Of a DNA stretch of 64,000 bases, positions 46,620 to 57,441 are shown in pieces. Made by a program: the position numbers and the translations under genes. A model generated the notes under the pieces. The model did not search any database. It saw only the letters and a program-made list of their open reading frames with translations, and was not told the DNA's origin. The stretch's first letter is position 1, and every line of letters starts with the position of its first letter. This stretch comes from Luscinia megarhynchos (lineage: Eukaryota; Chordata; Aves; Passeriformes; Turdidae): positions 3,410,001-3,474,000 of the forward strand of contig JAPFBE010000032.1 of NCBI GenBank assembly GCA_034336665.1, in the 5' to 3' direction.

Positions 46620-48126
46620 CTTCATACCGAGGTACAGTATCTATTAAGGCCGCACTTTATGCTTTTGGTAATGAAGTTAGAATGGCTACTCCTCATAATA
46701 TTCTCCAATTCCAAACAAACATTATAATAGACATAATCAAACTGATGCCAACCAAAATTAATAATATAATAATTGGATGAACCTGTGTGTTGAGTATCCC
46801 AGTCGCTTTTGATGACCATCCAAAGAGCACATCCCACCAACGATGAGATGCGTCTGCTTCCAACCTTTTAAAAACTCTCCATATGATTTCTGTGTCATGG
46901 CATATTGTGATCAGAGTCTTTCTTCCCATGTTCCTAATTTCTCTGAGAATTTCCTTTAAGTCCTGGTGTTTCAATAGCTGCTTGACTAAAGTCAAATTCA
47001 TCTCTATAGATCTCTATTGCTCTACAGGCAATATTTCTTGTACAGCAGTCAGATTTGCGTTTATATATTGATGTGATACCACAGGGGCCTGATAAGAAGA
47101 GTCACAACCTTCAATTCTGACAAAGTTGCAAATACACAGATTGGACTGGGTTTCATTTATGGTTAACTTATCTACCAGGATTGTGGCATATGGTGTCCTG
47201 AGACACACGCAACCCTGGCCTATGAACACAAGTAAAGTTGTCTGATTGACTGAGTGGACTTTGAAGTGACAAATGCTTTGTTCTGTATCCAGGCAAGTAT
47301 CTTGATGATTATTTATATTCCCTTCACATATGAACCCTAATTGTTTCCTCATGGTGCAAGACTCTATATTAATAGTCCTCAATTCCCTTCAGCTTTTTGT
47401 GCCCACAACCTATGTTCAGAAGGGTGTAGGATGGTTCCTTCATGGTTTAATCCTAAGGTAATTATTGGGTGTATCAGGCTCACTGATGCATTATGTATAG
47501 TTCAAACAAAGGCATACTTGTTACAGGATCATAGGTAAAATTGACTAGGACCCACTATGACTGAAGTTCTCTTTCTAAATCAGAAGTATTATCCCTAACT
47601 ATTCTGCGAATCTCAGCAGGGAATGTGCCTTCACCATTTTCCCTGGTAATCAAGGCAGATATCAATTGCATCCATAGTTGTGCTTGCACACATCCAAGAG
47701 CTAAAGACATGTTTTCACCAGCTGCACCCATGGCACTCACTACTAGTCCATGAACTTGTTCCTCTATACCGTCCCATTCAGATAATATTTTGGACAATTT
47801 TGACTGACTAGTACCTAAGGCTAGCAAAGAACATAAGGGTTGTTGTAATTTTACTACATCGCTACCGGTTGCAGTCATTTGTTCATTAATACTTCTGAGT
47901 CCATTATGTTCAAAATTCCCAATCCTGTTCCAAGTGTCCCTGTAAGGTCTCTTTTCTTTCTGAGCATATCAGGTGTACATTTCTGTAACCAAATGGTCCA
48001 ATCCACATTAGAGGTTTTAGGGAATGGGATACATTCTGATACAATAGCAGAAGCATTAACTTGCATTTCCATCTATACTAGCTTCAGGGACCATTCTGCA
48101 ATCAGTAATATCCTTTGGGTCCCTAC
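46620..48126 (-). pseudogene. ERV E envelope TM subunit and end of SU
   Basis: On the minus strand: a region with a basic site (LRKKRD) and a glycine-rich hydrophobic segment (GTGLGIL) near 47950, then the helical part in 47555-47878 (SLALGCVQAQLWMQ), a Cys-rich part in 47014-47382 (CLDTEQSIC, GCVCLRTP), and a membrane anchor in 46693-47001 (HPIIILLILVGISLIM) with a short cytoplasmic end. Shared short motifs (DSEVLMNK, QAQLWMQ, CLDTEQ) and order show clear homology to the ERV A TM, which lacks the anchor. TM proteins mediate membrane fusion in live viruses; here several stops and frameshifts, plus the ERV D insertion, destroy it. Confidence 0.78.
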
Positions 48127-48774
48127 TGTGGGAGTCCAGAGTACTCCTCTGGCTTCCCTGGAAGGTTTAAGACCCCCCTGGTGGGGTCCCCAAAGACCCT
48201 TGAATTAGACCCAGGTGTCTCAGGGGCTGGATTTAACTCCTTGGAACAATTTACCAACATTGAGAGAAGAAATGCAAGCTGCAAAAATAAATAGAGTGCA
48301 AATTAGACTGTTAGAATGTAGAATTAGCAGATTTATAGAATGTTTGTGATAAGGGACACTTGGCCAAGATGGAGAAATTGGGGTGTGGATATCTCTTCCT
48401 CTTTCTTTCTTCTCCTTGTCATCCATGCTGGGTGACATGCTGGCACTTTTAATTTGGATGAGGACAGAGCTGGACCATGTAACAAGATTGTATTGTATTG
48501 GGGGTCATTTGTAAATACCTAGTACGTAATTTAGACTATAAAAGATAAGTCCTGCCTCTACCAGGCAGATTCTGCCTTGGACGTCTAGCGAGCAGACCAC
48601 TGTTCGCTGGACAAAGCATTCCTGAGATAAGGAAGAATAAACAAACATGAAAACCTCTAAGAACAGCCTCCTGCAGTCTCTCATTGGCAGGCATCGGAAA
48701 GAGGTGGGTTCCAGACCACCTTCATGTCCTCCAGACGTGATCTCAGCTCTAAGGAGACACCTCGGGTTGTGACA
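48127..48774 (+). repeat. 5' LTR of ERV D
   Basis: It starts TGTGGGAGTCC and ends GGTTGTGACA. A TATA-like CTATAAAAG is near 48536 and an AATAAA near 48637. It matches 55573-56220 over its full length. Confidence 0.9.
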
Positions 48775-48992
48775 TTTGGAGTCCCTGGGTGTGGCCGGAG
48801 AGCCGCAGCCCACAAAGGTGGGTTCGGACCCTCGGACCGTGAAAACACAGCTCGAGAAGACGCACAGAGATGGAGGAGACCCCTCCAGGCAGAGACATTT
48901 GGCACGGGCCGTGGTGGGTCCTTGTAACCTGCAAAGGCAGGTACAGACCCGCAGAAGACCGTGCTTCAGAAGAGGCACGTTGTTGAAGAGAA

Positions 48993-49475
48993 TTGCGGAG
49001 GAGATTTCTGGCCCTCTGCCAAGAAAAGCCGAGTTCCAGACGCGGATCGGAGGGGAGGAACCTGGGAAACCCTCTCCCTGTGCATCTGCTGGGCAGAAGC
49101 CCAGGACAACTCCAGTTCGGTTTTGTCATCTTTGCTTTTGGTAAGACGGTTCAAATTCAGACACATCATAGGAACACTATAGGCAGAGCTCTCAGCAAGG
49201 AACAGCTCACTTTACCATCCACTTTAAAAACTTTAGCTTTTGTTCATCCTGTCTCTGTCACAGAGAAGGAATTCAGAGATTTACTTGGGTGGGTGAAGCT
49301 TCATTCCCCACAGGCAGAAACAATTGTGCTATTTACAGCAGGGTTCTGGCAAAAAGTTGTGATTTATATCAGTTTGTAACTCTGAGAGATAAGGGAGTGA
49401 AGGACTCCCGAAAGTGTAGCTTTATCCAGTCTCTCCTTGGCAGAAAGCAATTAAAGTCCCTCAGAGACTGAGGAA
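48993..49475 (+). pseudogene. ERV D gag, matrix-like piece
   Basis: The frame 48993-49379 contains a segment (LPSTLKTLAFVHPVSVTEKEFRDLLGWVK) of the helical kind found in alpha-/betaretroviral matrix proteins; the resemblance is in style rather than clear identity. It ends at a stop at 49377, and similar coding continues in another frame to 49471. The first 50 or so residues are probably not part of the original protein; the start is uncertain. No late-domain motif or capsid is found downstream. Confidence 0.4.
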
Positions 49476-52080
49476 GGATTCTCATCTAGCCATCAGCTGG
49501 GGGAGGGAAGTTTATGGCTGCCTTGCCAGCAGCAGCCAGTTCAACAAAGCCTTGTTACTAGTAGCAAGGTCGGGAAAAATTAAGTTAGAATTATTTCCAA
49601 GTGAGTTAAAGAACTCAGATTTTTACTTCTTCACCCCTTCAGAAACCCTGACCCCAGGAGGTGGGAGGACGCTACAGACGACTCCCCGGGCCGTGGGGGA
49701 CAGAGGGGAGGGGGACAGGATTCTCGAGGGAAGCGCAGAAAAAACTGCGCGGAAAATTCGCGGAAAAAAACCGCGCGGGGGATTCGCGGGAAGCGCGGAA
49801 CCCGGAAATAACGGGCTCGGTGTGTTTAGCTGCAGGGATGTCCGGGAAGCAGCAACCTGCAGCGGCGGCCGGGACGCAGAAATGCAGGTCCATGAGAGCG
49901 GCTCTCAGCCAAAAAGCGGGGGGGAGCGGCAGCCTCATCAAACGCGGGGGCGGCAGCAAAGGCTGTGCCGAACTTGATCCCAAGCACGCGCGGCCCCAGG
50001 AGCGGCCCCGGCCCCGAGGGCGATGCCAGGCGGGACGACCCCTGCCCCAGGCCCGCCGGATGCGATGGCCCCGGGCGCAGGCGCGAGTGGCGCGAGGGGC
50101 GTGGCGGCAGCAGCAGCCCTGGCCCCGGCCCCGAGCAGGAACCGCATGGGAAACACAAAACCCGGAAGTGTCAGCAATAAGGACACAGAGATCCGATAGA
50201 AGAAAAACTGCCCTGTTTCAGGGAAAGACAGATTCAGAAGGGGAGAAATTCATGCTTTATAAAGTCAAAGGAGAAAAATTTAACAACTTTTAAGCAATTT
50301 GCAGGGCAGAGGCTCGAACGGAGCCTGCTCGGACACAGCCCGCTTGGACCCAGGCCACAGCAGCGTGAGGTCACCAGCCCGGAGCTCACCGAGGGAGGGA
50401 GGGCACAGCCGCCCCGCTCCCAGAGGGCACTGACAGCACCCCCGCTGCCATCCCCTGCCACGCACAGATCCAGTGCTGCAGAGGGGAGGGGAATGGGGGC
50501 TGGAGAGATGCCAAGAGCTGTTTTATCTATATTGTGGAGAACAAGCAGAACAAGGGAAATTGATAAGACTCAGTTTTATTTTCAGTTCTTGTATGTTAAA
50601 CTAAGGTGTTTCTTTTTGTATTGTTCTTAAAAAGATGCTGAAATTTTTAAAAATGGTGAAGGTATTTTAATAGTATTAGGTATTTTAATAATTGAAGGTA
50701 TAATAAAGTATTTGGTATTTGATTTGAATAGATATTACATATATTTAGTGATTTGTTATTGCTCAGATATGAGTGAACATTTGTCTAAATGTCAACATTG
50801 AGTTTTAATTTTCCTATAATTAATTGTTTTAAAGAAACCGGTTTCTAAATATTTCCAATACTGTCAATATAAATTAATAGATTTTGAATTCTTATAAGGA
50901 AGAAGCTTGCAAATTTATGTTTTGCAGATTTAATATTAATATTTTAGTTTTCCCTTCAAACCAAATTGCAATGGATTTCTAGTCTACATTTTTTAAATCA
51001 TCAATGAAATGCTGTGTGAACACAAATCAAGACCACTTCTAGGATCATCATTTGAATTGTAAAATTTAATCTGAATCAAAATTTTCTTTATATATATTGG
51101 AAAAGCAGTATTTATTTATCAGTTTGGTTTTAAAATTCAAATTTAGTTTCTGTATTTAATTAAAAAAAAACAAACACTGTAATAAGATTGTATGAATTCT
51201 GTATCACAGAACGATTTTGTTTTCTGTTCCATTGTTTAATCTGAAGTCTTTCAACATTTCAAGTAAGTTTTGGAAAGCCTCCAGACATGTCATTGAATCA
51301 AAAATGTAAAGATAATCAGTTAAGTTGTTAAGTTAATGTTTCTTTGTTTTTCTTTTATTAATTCTGTCTTTTATTTTGGCAGGTCTTTTGTGACCTGGCC
51401 CTGTGCTATCTTATGGTTCTGAATATTTTGCAGAATTCCAGAAAATTATTTGAGCTCCATTCTCAGAATGAATTTCTAGTGTTATGGTTTTCCTGAGTTG
51501 CTATCACAGAAGCACTGCAGAAGGTTGCCATGTTCAAAGCAACTGACCCTAAAGAAGAATTTTAGAGAAAACGAGTTGCTAGACGAATTTGATTTTTTTT
51601 TTGAAATGTTTAATTGTAGCTTTATTGTTAAGAGTTGTAGTTTTTTTTTTTTTTTTCTTTAATAAGAAATGTCAGGGAGTTCTCTTCCAATTAGAATTTA
51701 GGCTCTGGCCAAGCCTTGATTCTGACTGAAAGAGAAATTGTGTAAACCCAGGTGTTTTCTGCATCAAAATAACAGTTCAGTCATTTGGATTGGCAATTTG
51801 ACCTTATCAATATAGCAGCTGAAGCTGACTTTGAAGTGAATTTGGTGTTCATTTTCCGGAGATGACCATCTAATTCCTCATTGAATCAAGGTTTGTCAGC
51901 TGTTTGCAGATCCTGAGGTGATGACACAGCTTTTTAAAGAGTGATGATTATCTAATTTTGTAATTGTATGTCTGTTGTTTAAAGTATTGTTGATTAATGA
52001 ATTGTGTTTTACCTGCAGAAGATTGTAAACTTTAGGTTTGGGGGTTGTTTTTAAATAATGTTGTTGTATTGTAATTTTTT
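49476..52080. other. GC-rich block then AT-rich stretch inside ERV D, origin unclear
   Basis: 49640-50480 is very GC- and CpG-rich; frames up to 210 codons (49661-50293) encode only Arg/Pro/Gly/Ala-rich sequence without a recognised domain. It may be the proline-rich part of gag or captured host DNA. 50500-52080 is AT-rich and non-coding, with intron-like pyrimidine-AG ends (TTTTATTTTGGCAG near 51372-51385). Since the LTRs are ~99% identical, simple decay cannot explain 1.6 kb of non-coding sequence; it must have been in the element before integration. Confidence 0.5.
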
Positions 52081-52345
52081 GTTAGGTAATAGTTGAAGGA
52101 AAATTCTCCAGTTTTGATCAAAAATCTAGAGACAGAGAAAGTTGAAAAGCTTTCAAAGTAAGCATTTGGGGGAAGGGTTCTGCTTGTGTCTCCACAGAGA
52201 GAGGATGGAGATGGGAGCCAGTGAGATACGTGAGGCCATGTCCAGCCAAGACGAGGGCAGATGCCAGCCCTGGAAGTGAAGGGGCGGGCTCACAGATTGA
52301 ATCAGAAACAAAGATCATGAACTCTCCGGACAGCTGACTTGGAAA
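52081..52345 (+). pseudogene. Extra copy of the ERV D integrase tail
   Basis: This segment matches 54080-54345 closely enough that the opposite-strand translations are also alike (both contain SLPGLASA and LSVETQA). The downstream copy lies at the normal place, the integrase C-terminus and env leader; this one lies upstream of the RT, so it is a displaced duplicate. Confidence 0.7.
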
Positions 52346-52371
52346 ACTGATAAACTTCTATAGATGGGTCA

Positions 52372-52807
52372 GTGGGCCTTGAAAAAGAAGAAATTGAGTA
52401 CTTTGAAGAATTTAGTCAAGATGGTGATTTGCTCATTGCGGCATTCATGCAACAGAAGCTGCAAAAAGCTCATGACTGTCTGATCGCAGAAGTGCGAAAG
52501 GCTGGATTGGAAATTAGCACTTCAAGATTTGGGAAATTGCACCCTGGAATTTTTCATGTTTGTTAATCTGAAGAAGACCTCTGGTTCATGGAGATTGCTT
52601 CATGATTTCAGAAAGCTGAATGAGATAAAGCCTCAGAAAATAGAAATCAGCTCAAAAGTCAACAATTTGCAAGACCTACAACAACTTCTTGGAAAGATAA
52701 ACTGGATGGAACCGATTTTAGAAATCACAAAAGAAGACCTTTCATTTTTATTTAATTTTCTGAAAGGGACAGCGGTATCAAATTTCCTAGAACTCTCACA
52801 CCGGTAG
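52372..52807 (+). pseudogene. ERV D reverse transcriptase fragments in altered order
   Basis: 52372-52566 contains DLLIAAFMQQKLQKAHDCL, the part that normally follows the polymerase active site; where a Tyr-Met-Asp-Asp-like motif belongs, the sequence reads QDGD. Next, 52529-52807 has KKTSGSWRLLHDFRKLNE, which belongs to the RT fingers and normally comes first, joined to the connection part (NNLQDLQQLLGKINWMEP). The palm is missing. The domain cannot be active. Family: betaretrovirus-like (class II). Confidence 0.75.
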
Positions 52808-53139
52808 CACGAAGAGCTTTGGAAAAGGTTGCAGAAATTATATAGCAGAAACAAGCACATCGTTCTGTAGATTCATTACCTTTTTGTTTAGTGGTGTTGG
52901 GAGAAGGAACACAGTCATATAGTTTAATTTTTTAATGGGACGAGTCTTAAAAAGACCAACGTTTAATTATAGAGTGGATTTTTCTATCTTACCAATCTCT
53001 GAAGACAATTTTTACAAATGTAGAAATAATAGCTCAGATCATAATAAAGGGAAAAACAAGGCTGATGACAATGACAGGTAGAGATTTTTTATAATGCATT
53101 TACCCTTGAAAAAGCAGTGTTTTGATTGGGCACATGAAA

Positions 53140-53640
53140 ATCACAGGATTTGGCAATTGCATTGTTAGACTATACAGGTATTTGTACAATTCATTATCCG
53201 AATCACAGGTTGTTAAAAGCAAAATTAAGTTTCAGAGAAAAATCAAAAATGAGTGAGGAACCATTGGATGGGATCACAGTATTCACTGATGGTTCAGGGA
53301 AAACTCACAAATCAGTAATTACATGGCAGAATTCAATTACAGGAAAATGGGAGTCAGATATGAAAATAGTGCAAAATTCACCACAAATTGTGGAATTGTC
53401 AGAAAGGGTCAGAGTTTTTGAATTGTTTCAGCAACCTCTCAATTTAATCACAGATTTAGCATATGTGACCAACATAGTTAAAAGATTGGAAGAGTCACTT
53501 TTAATGGAAACAAACAATGACATTTTATATTCATATTTATCATGTATGAAAACATTGCAGGAAAACAGGACACATAAATATTTTATTACACATATTAAAG
53601 CACACTCATCACTCCCATAATTTTGGTAGAAGGAAATGCA
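53140..53640 (+). pseudogene. ERV D RNase H domain
   Basis: 53150-53620 is open for 156 codons. Visible class II RNase H features: NHRLL linker, VFTDGSGKTHKS (first Asp), IVELSERVRVFELF (Glu), NLITDLAYVTN (Asp) and THIKAHSSLP (near the last conserved residues). The domain is nearly complete, but the frame closes before the integrase. The enzyme degrades RNA in RNA/DNA hybrids during reverse transcription. Confidence 0.8.
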
Positions 53641-54345
53641 CAAGCAGACAAATTGACCATGTCTGTTTGGCAAACATAACCAGATATCTTTAAGCAGGCA
53701 AAATTGGGCCATGCGGTTTTTTCATCAAAATACACAAGCATTGATTGAATCTTTTTGCACTTCGAAAAACCAAGCAAAAAAAAATTATTCAGTCCTGTCC
53801 GGATTGTCAAATGGTACAGCCACCAGTTTTTATGGGAGCAGTCAACCTTAGGGGACTGCAAAGTCTTCAACTGTAGCAGACAGATGTGACAAAATACTCA
53901 CTTTTTGGGAAACTAAAAAACATTTATATTTTAGTTGATATCTTTTTAGGAGCAATTTTAGAAAAACAAAAAAGGGGAGGGAGGCAGAGGCTATGCCTTA
54001 CATGTGGTTGAACAAAAACTTTATTATGTATTAAACTTCTTAAATGGTTCTTTTTCAGAGCGAACTCCACCAATTATAAGACATTTTACAAATGATACAA
54101 GGGCAAAGCTGAAGAAAAATCCTTTGGTTTTGATCAGATATTTAGAAACAGGTAAAACTGAAGGGCCTTTCAAACTAATCGTGTAGGGAAAAGGTTTTGC
54201 TTGTGTTTCCACAGATAGACGATTGAAGTAGATTCCTGCAAAATACGTGAAACGGTATTGGACCCAAACGCAAGCAGAAGCCAATCCTGGAAGTGAGGAG
54301 GGGAGCTCGCAGACAGAATCAAAGACAAAGGATGTGAACTTCTCT
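53641..54345 (+). pseudogene. ERV D integrase remnants (core deleted)
   Basis: An HHCC-type zinc domain can be followed at about 53640-53830 with frame changes (NAQADKL, GHAVF, CPDCQMVQPP). It is followed, after a deletion of most of the catalytic core near 53935, by the C-terminal part (VEQKLYYVLNFLNGS, RYLETGKTEGPFKLIVWGKG) up to about 54340. The Asp-Asp-Glu triad is not found. Confidence 0.7.
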
Positions 54346-54359
54346 TCAAACAAGACAGA

Positions 54360-55435
54360 AAAGACTTAAGGACTGACAGTGAAGCATGTTTGTTTATATG
54401 TTGTTGTATCTTATTGTCAACTATGTTAGGTAACAAAGTGGATTTACCAGTGATGCAGCCAAGGAAAAATGTTAGGGAAAAATTAGCACAGACAGCGGGG
54501 TTGGACACAATTTGTTTGACACATTCTAGGCCAAAAAAAAGCCATTTTCAGCATGTCTGGTGGGATTGCCAGTGAAAGAATGGCCCATTCCGGAGGGCAT
54601 CCCTTCATGGGCGATGCGAGTTTAGACAACTCCTGTGGACGGATGGCATGTGTGGGTTCAATTTCTCCCGGTGGCCTTTTTTGAATCAGAAGAATGAGAA
54701 ATGTTTTGGTTCTACAAGAATGGACTTTTGTATTGTGTTTAATGTTTCAGGAGTGGCAAAGAACCAAACAATGGATGCTATTCCGAATCAGAATGTATAT
54801 AGTAATTATATTTTAGTCTCAAACAAACCACCCTTCCGAGTTTCAGCACAGTTACTTCAGGGAGCATTTTTCATTTGTGGGGACAGAATTTGGGCTGGTA
54901 TCCCTGCAAAAGTCAGAGGAGGTCCATGAAGCATTGGGAGACTTTTATTGTTAACCTCAGATTTAAAAATTCTAAGAAAACTAAAGCACATTGAAATGAG
55001 AGGAATTAAACAATATGATCTGAATTGTGATGATGAATTTTATACATGGAACAAGGCAAAGAGAATTGTCGTAGCGCTATTCTCACTTCAAATGGCATCG
55101 GGGTGGCCTTGGCTCAATTGGATCGTATGGGTTGTTGGGTGAGCAAAAATGCCAAAGCTGTTTGTCTTGCACTGAGTGGCATGTTAACTGATGTCAACAG
55201 TGTGAGAAAGGCCACTCTTCAAAACAGAGCAGCAATTGATTACTTACTGCTGGCTCATGGGCATGGATATGAAGAATTTGAAGAAATGTGCTGCATGAAC
55301 TTGTCTGATCATTTGAAATCAATTTATAAGAACATAAGACAGTTGCAGAAAGGTATGGCAAAGCTTGAAAAAGTTACTAAGTCATGGTTGGATGGTCTGT
55401 TTGACATTTTTGATCTTTTATCTTTGTAAAAAGAA
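54360..55435 (+). pseudogene. ERV D envelope, alpharetrovirus-like
   Basis: 54390-54575 and 54648-54929 are SU pieces (first with a hydrophobic start; second with NVSGVAKNQT glycosylation motifs), separated by stops. 55046-55429 is TM: heptad-rich LQNRAAIDYLLLAHGHG followed by a Cys-Cys pair (MCC); the Cys expected a few residues upstream is Tyr. The TM style is that of avian leukosis-type viruses by recollection. The membrane anchor after 55430 is degenerate. The protein would serve receptor binding and fusion in an intact virus; this copy is broken. Confidence 0.72.
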
Positions 55436-55572
55436 ATTTTTAAAGTAGGTTTTTATATATTAGTGGGGCTTTTTGCTCTTCTCATTATTTAGCCGTGCAT
55501 CATCCAGTGGATTTGGCATGCCTTGAACAAAGCTGTGAAAGATGTGTTTCTAGTGCAAACAGAGGGGGGAGA

Positions 55573-56220
55573 TGTGGGAGTCCAGAGTATTCCTCTGGCT
55601 TCCCTGGAAGGTTTAAGACCCCCCTGGCGGGGTCCCCAAAGACCCTTGAATTAGACCCAGGTGTCTCAGGGGCTGGATTTAACTCCTTGGAACAATTTAC
55701 CAACATTGAGAGAAGAAATGCAAGCTGCAAAAATAAATAGAGTGCAAATTAGACTGTTAGAATGTAGAATTAGCAGATTTATAGAATGTTTGTGATAAGG
55801 GACACTTGGCCAAGATGGAGAAATTGGGGTGTGGATATCTCTTCCTCTTTCTTTCTTCTCCTTGTCATCCATGCTGGGTGACATGCTGGCACTTTTAATT
55901 TGGATGAGGACAAAGCTGGACCATGTAACAAGATTGTATTGTATTGGGGGTCATTTGTAAATACCTAGTATGTAATTTAGACTATAAAAGATAAGTCCTG
56001 CCTCTACCAGGCAGATTCTGCCTTGGACGTCTAGCGAGCAGACCACTGTTCGCTGGACAAAGCATTCCTGAGATAAGGAAGAATAAACAAACATGAAAAC
56101 CTCTAAGAACAGCCTCCTGCAGTCTCTCATTGGCAGGCATCGGAAAGAGGTGGGTTCCAGACCACCTTCATGTCCTCCAGACATTATCTCAGCTCTAAGG
56201 AGACACCTAGGGTTGTGACA
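55573..56220 (+). repeat. 3' LTR of ERV D
   Basis: It is almost identical to 48127-48774 (about 7 differences in 648). It ends GGTTGTGACA directly before resumed ERV E env sequence. Confidence 0.9.
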
Positions 56221-56701
56221 GCAACTCTCTTAATAGCATAAGGTCCAGTTTTGGTAATTATAGGCTGAATTGTTCTCCTTGAGGTAGGTTGAGTTTGAGT
56301 AACTGTGGTTTCTTCCGGTCTCTGGGTTGGTGGATTTTCTCCAACTTCATCTATCTGGGGATCAACACAATCCTGAGTAATATAATAATCCAAGCTATAA
56401 CCCTTAACTTTTCACCCTTCAATTTTAAGCCTAAATTCAGGATAGGTGGATAAACAGGTGTCACAACACCTGGAATCAATTCAAATTAGTTCCATAGTTT
56501 TCTGGTAGTACTTATGGAATCCGACCTGAACAAACGCATATTCACAGCCACAAACATTTCTCCCTTCCCAGACAGTTGCATTGGTAACCTTCATCATCTG
56601 AGACAACAGTTAACGAGAGTAACTGTCATAAGCCTTTCCTTGTAATAAATAACTCCCAGTTGTACTATATACACATAGTGTTGCATTAACTTTGGTTATG
56701 G
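56221..56701 (-). pseudogene. ERV E envelope SU remainder
   Basis: On the minus strand, pieces with Cys residues and N-glycosylation motifs (NATLC, NATVW) run from 56701 down to 56221 and contain stops. The last part (TQRPEETTVTQTQPTSRR) is a threonine-rich hinge before the SU/TM junction, which continues at 48126 beyond ERV D. The SU is much shorter than that of ERV A and I see no convincing homology between the two SUs. Confidence 0.65.
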
Positions 56702-57372
56702 TGTCAGGGTCCACACCACATGCGGAGTCCTGATAGGTTCTTTTTAAGGATCTCAAAGCACAAAAGACACAGCAGGGGACAAAACCAGTTTACTTCTGCA
56801 GAGAATGCACCTTTATTTAGTGCCAACCAAAATGCGATAGAGGGACAGGAAATAAAAGAGAGAGAGAAAGAGGTTGGGATTATAGCTACCAAGATGGGCA
56901 GACGATTCTCGTGGTACCCGCCAATAGATGTCCATTGCCGTCCAGGGAGATCTCAGGGGTCTTTGTTTGAGGATGTTTTTTATAGTCTTTTCCAAGGCGT
57001 TGGGCGACGGGCCAAACAGGTGAGGAGTTTCAGGTATGCTTTGGGTTCCGTTGGGGAAGCGATCCCAAAACATGTCCAACCAAACTCCCTGTCGGTGAAA
57101 CAAACACAGGGCACTCCATCTCTGACCAGTTCATTGTTCTCACATTTGTGGGAGCCTTGTAGAGTAAATACAGTTCAGTGCAGCGTGACTAGCCATAAAC
57201 CAGTCTCATGAGAAACCAGTCCTGGTCCAATGAGCACCACCTGCGAACAATCACTTGGCGTTCCTCCCATCCCTGGCCAGTGCCTTTAAACTGCAGTTTG
57301 AGGGGTCTTCTTAGACCTCAGGCGAGGCTCGTTGGGCAGAACAAATGAGAGGCTTTTAGATGGACTCTTACA
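56702..57372 (-). mobile_element. Solo LTR in ERV E env, ERV A-related family
   Basis: It is flanked by TATGG on both sides (56697-56701 and 57373-57377). On the minus strand it starts TGTAAGAG and ends CCCTGACA, with a TATA box (56977-56984), a CT-rich tract and AATAAA (56812-56817). TCTTGGTAGCTATA and the order of elements match the ERV A LTR. The insertion lies just after the env signal peptide. Confidence 0.85.
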
Positions 57373-57441
57373 TATGGCCATGGCCATAATCATGAGAAAG
57401 AAAACTTTCCAGGCTAATATTTCTATCCAAAATCTATTCAT
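57373..57441 (-). pseudogene. ERV E env signal peptide
   Basis: An ATG at 57441 (minus strand) overlaps the integrase stop codon. It opens a typical signal peptide (MNRFWIEIL, then FFLMIMAMA). The solo LTR interrupts the gene directly after this hydrophobic core. Confidence 0.7.

Larger units (their letters stand above)
48127..56220 (+). mobile_element. ERV D: class II provirus, young but internally scrambled
   Basis: Complete plus-strand insertion in the env of ERV E, with 648-bp LTRs (48127-48774 and 55573-56220) that differ at only about 7 positions (~1%). Internal parts: matrix-like gag piece, a long stretch without viral similarity I can see, a duplicated integrase-tail segment, RT pieces in wrong order, RNase H, deleted integrase, and an alpharetrovirus-like env. 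A purine tract (AGAGGGGGGAGA) precedes the 3' LTR. No perfect target duplication is visible (CCTAC left, GCAAC right). The primer site next to the 5' LTR (TGGAGTCCCTGGGTGTGG) is not assigned. Confidence 0.85.

Noticed and set aside
49661..50293. 210-codon Arg/Pro-rich frame as a host gene
   Set aside because: Other frames over the same GC-rich block are also open and no domain is visible; listed only as part of an undetermined stretch.
48121..56226. Degenerate 5-bp target duplication CCTAC/GCAAC for ERV D
   Set aside because: Only three of five bases agree, so I do not claim a duplication; nesting is supported by the env sequence on both sides instead.
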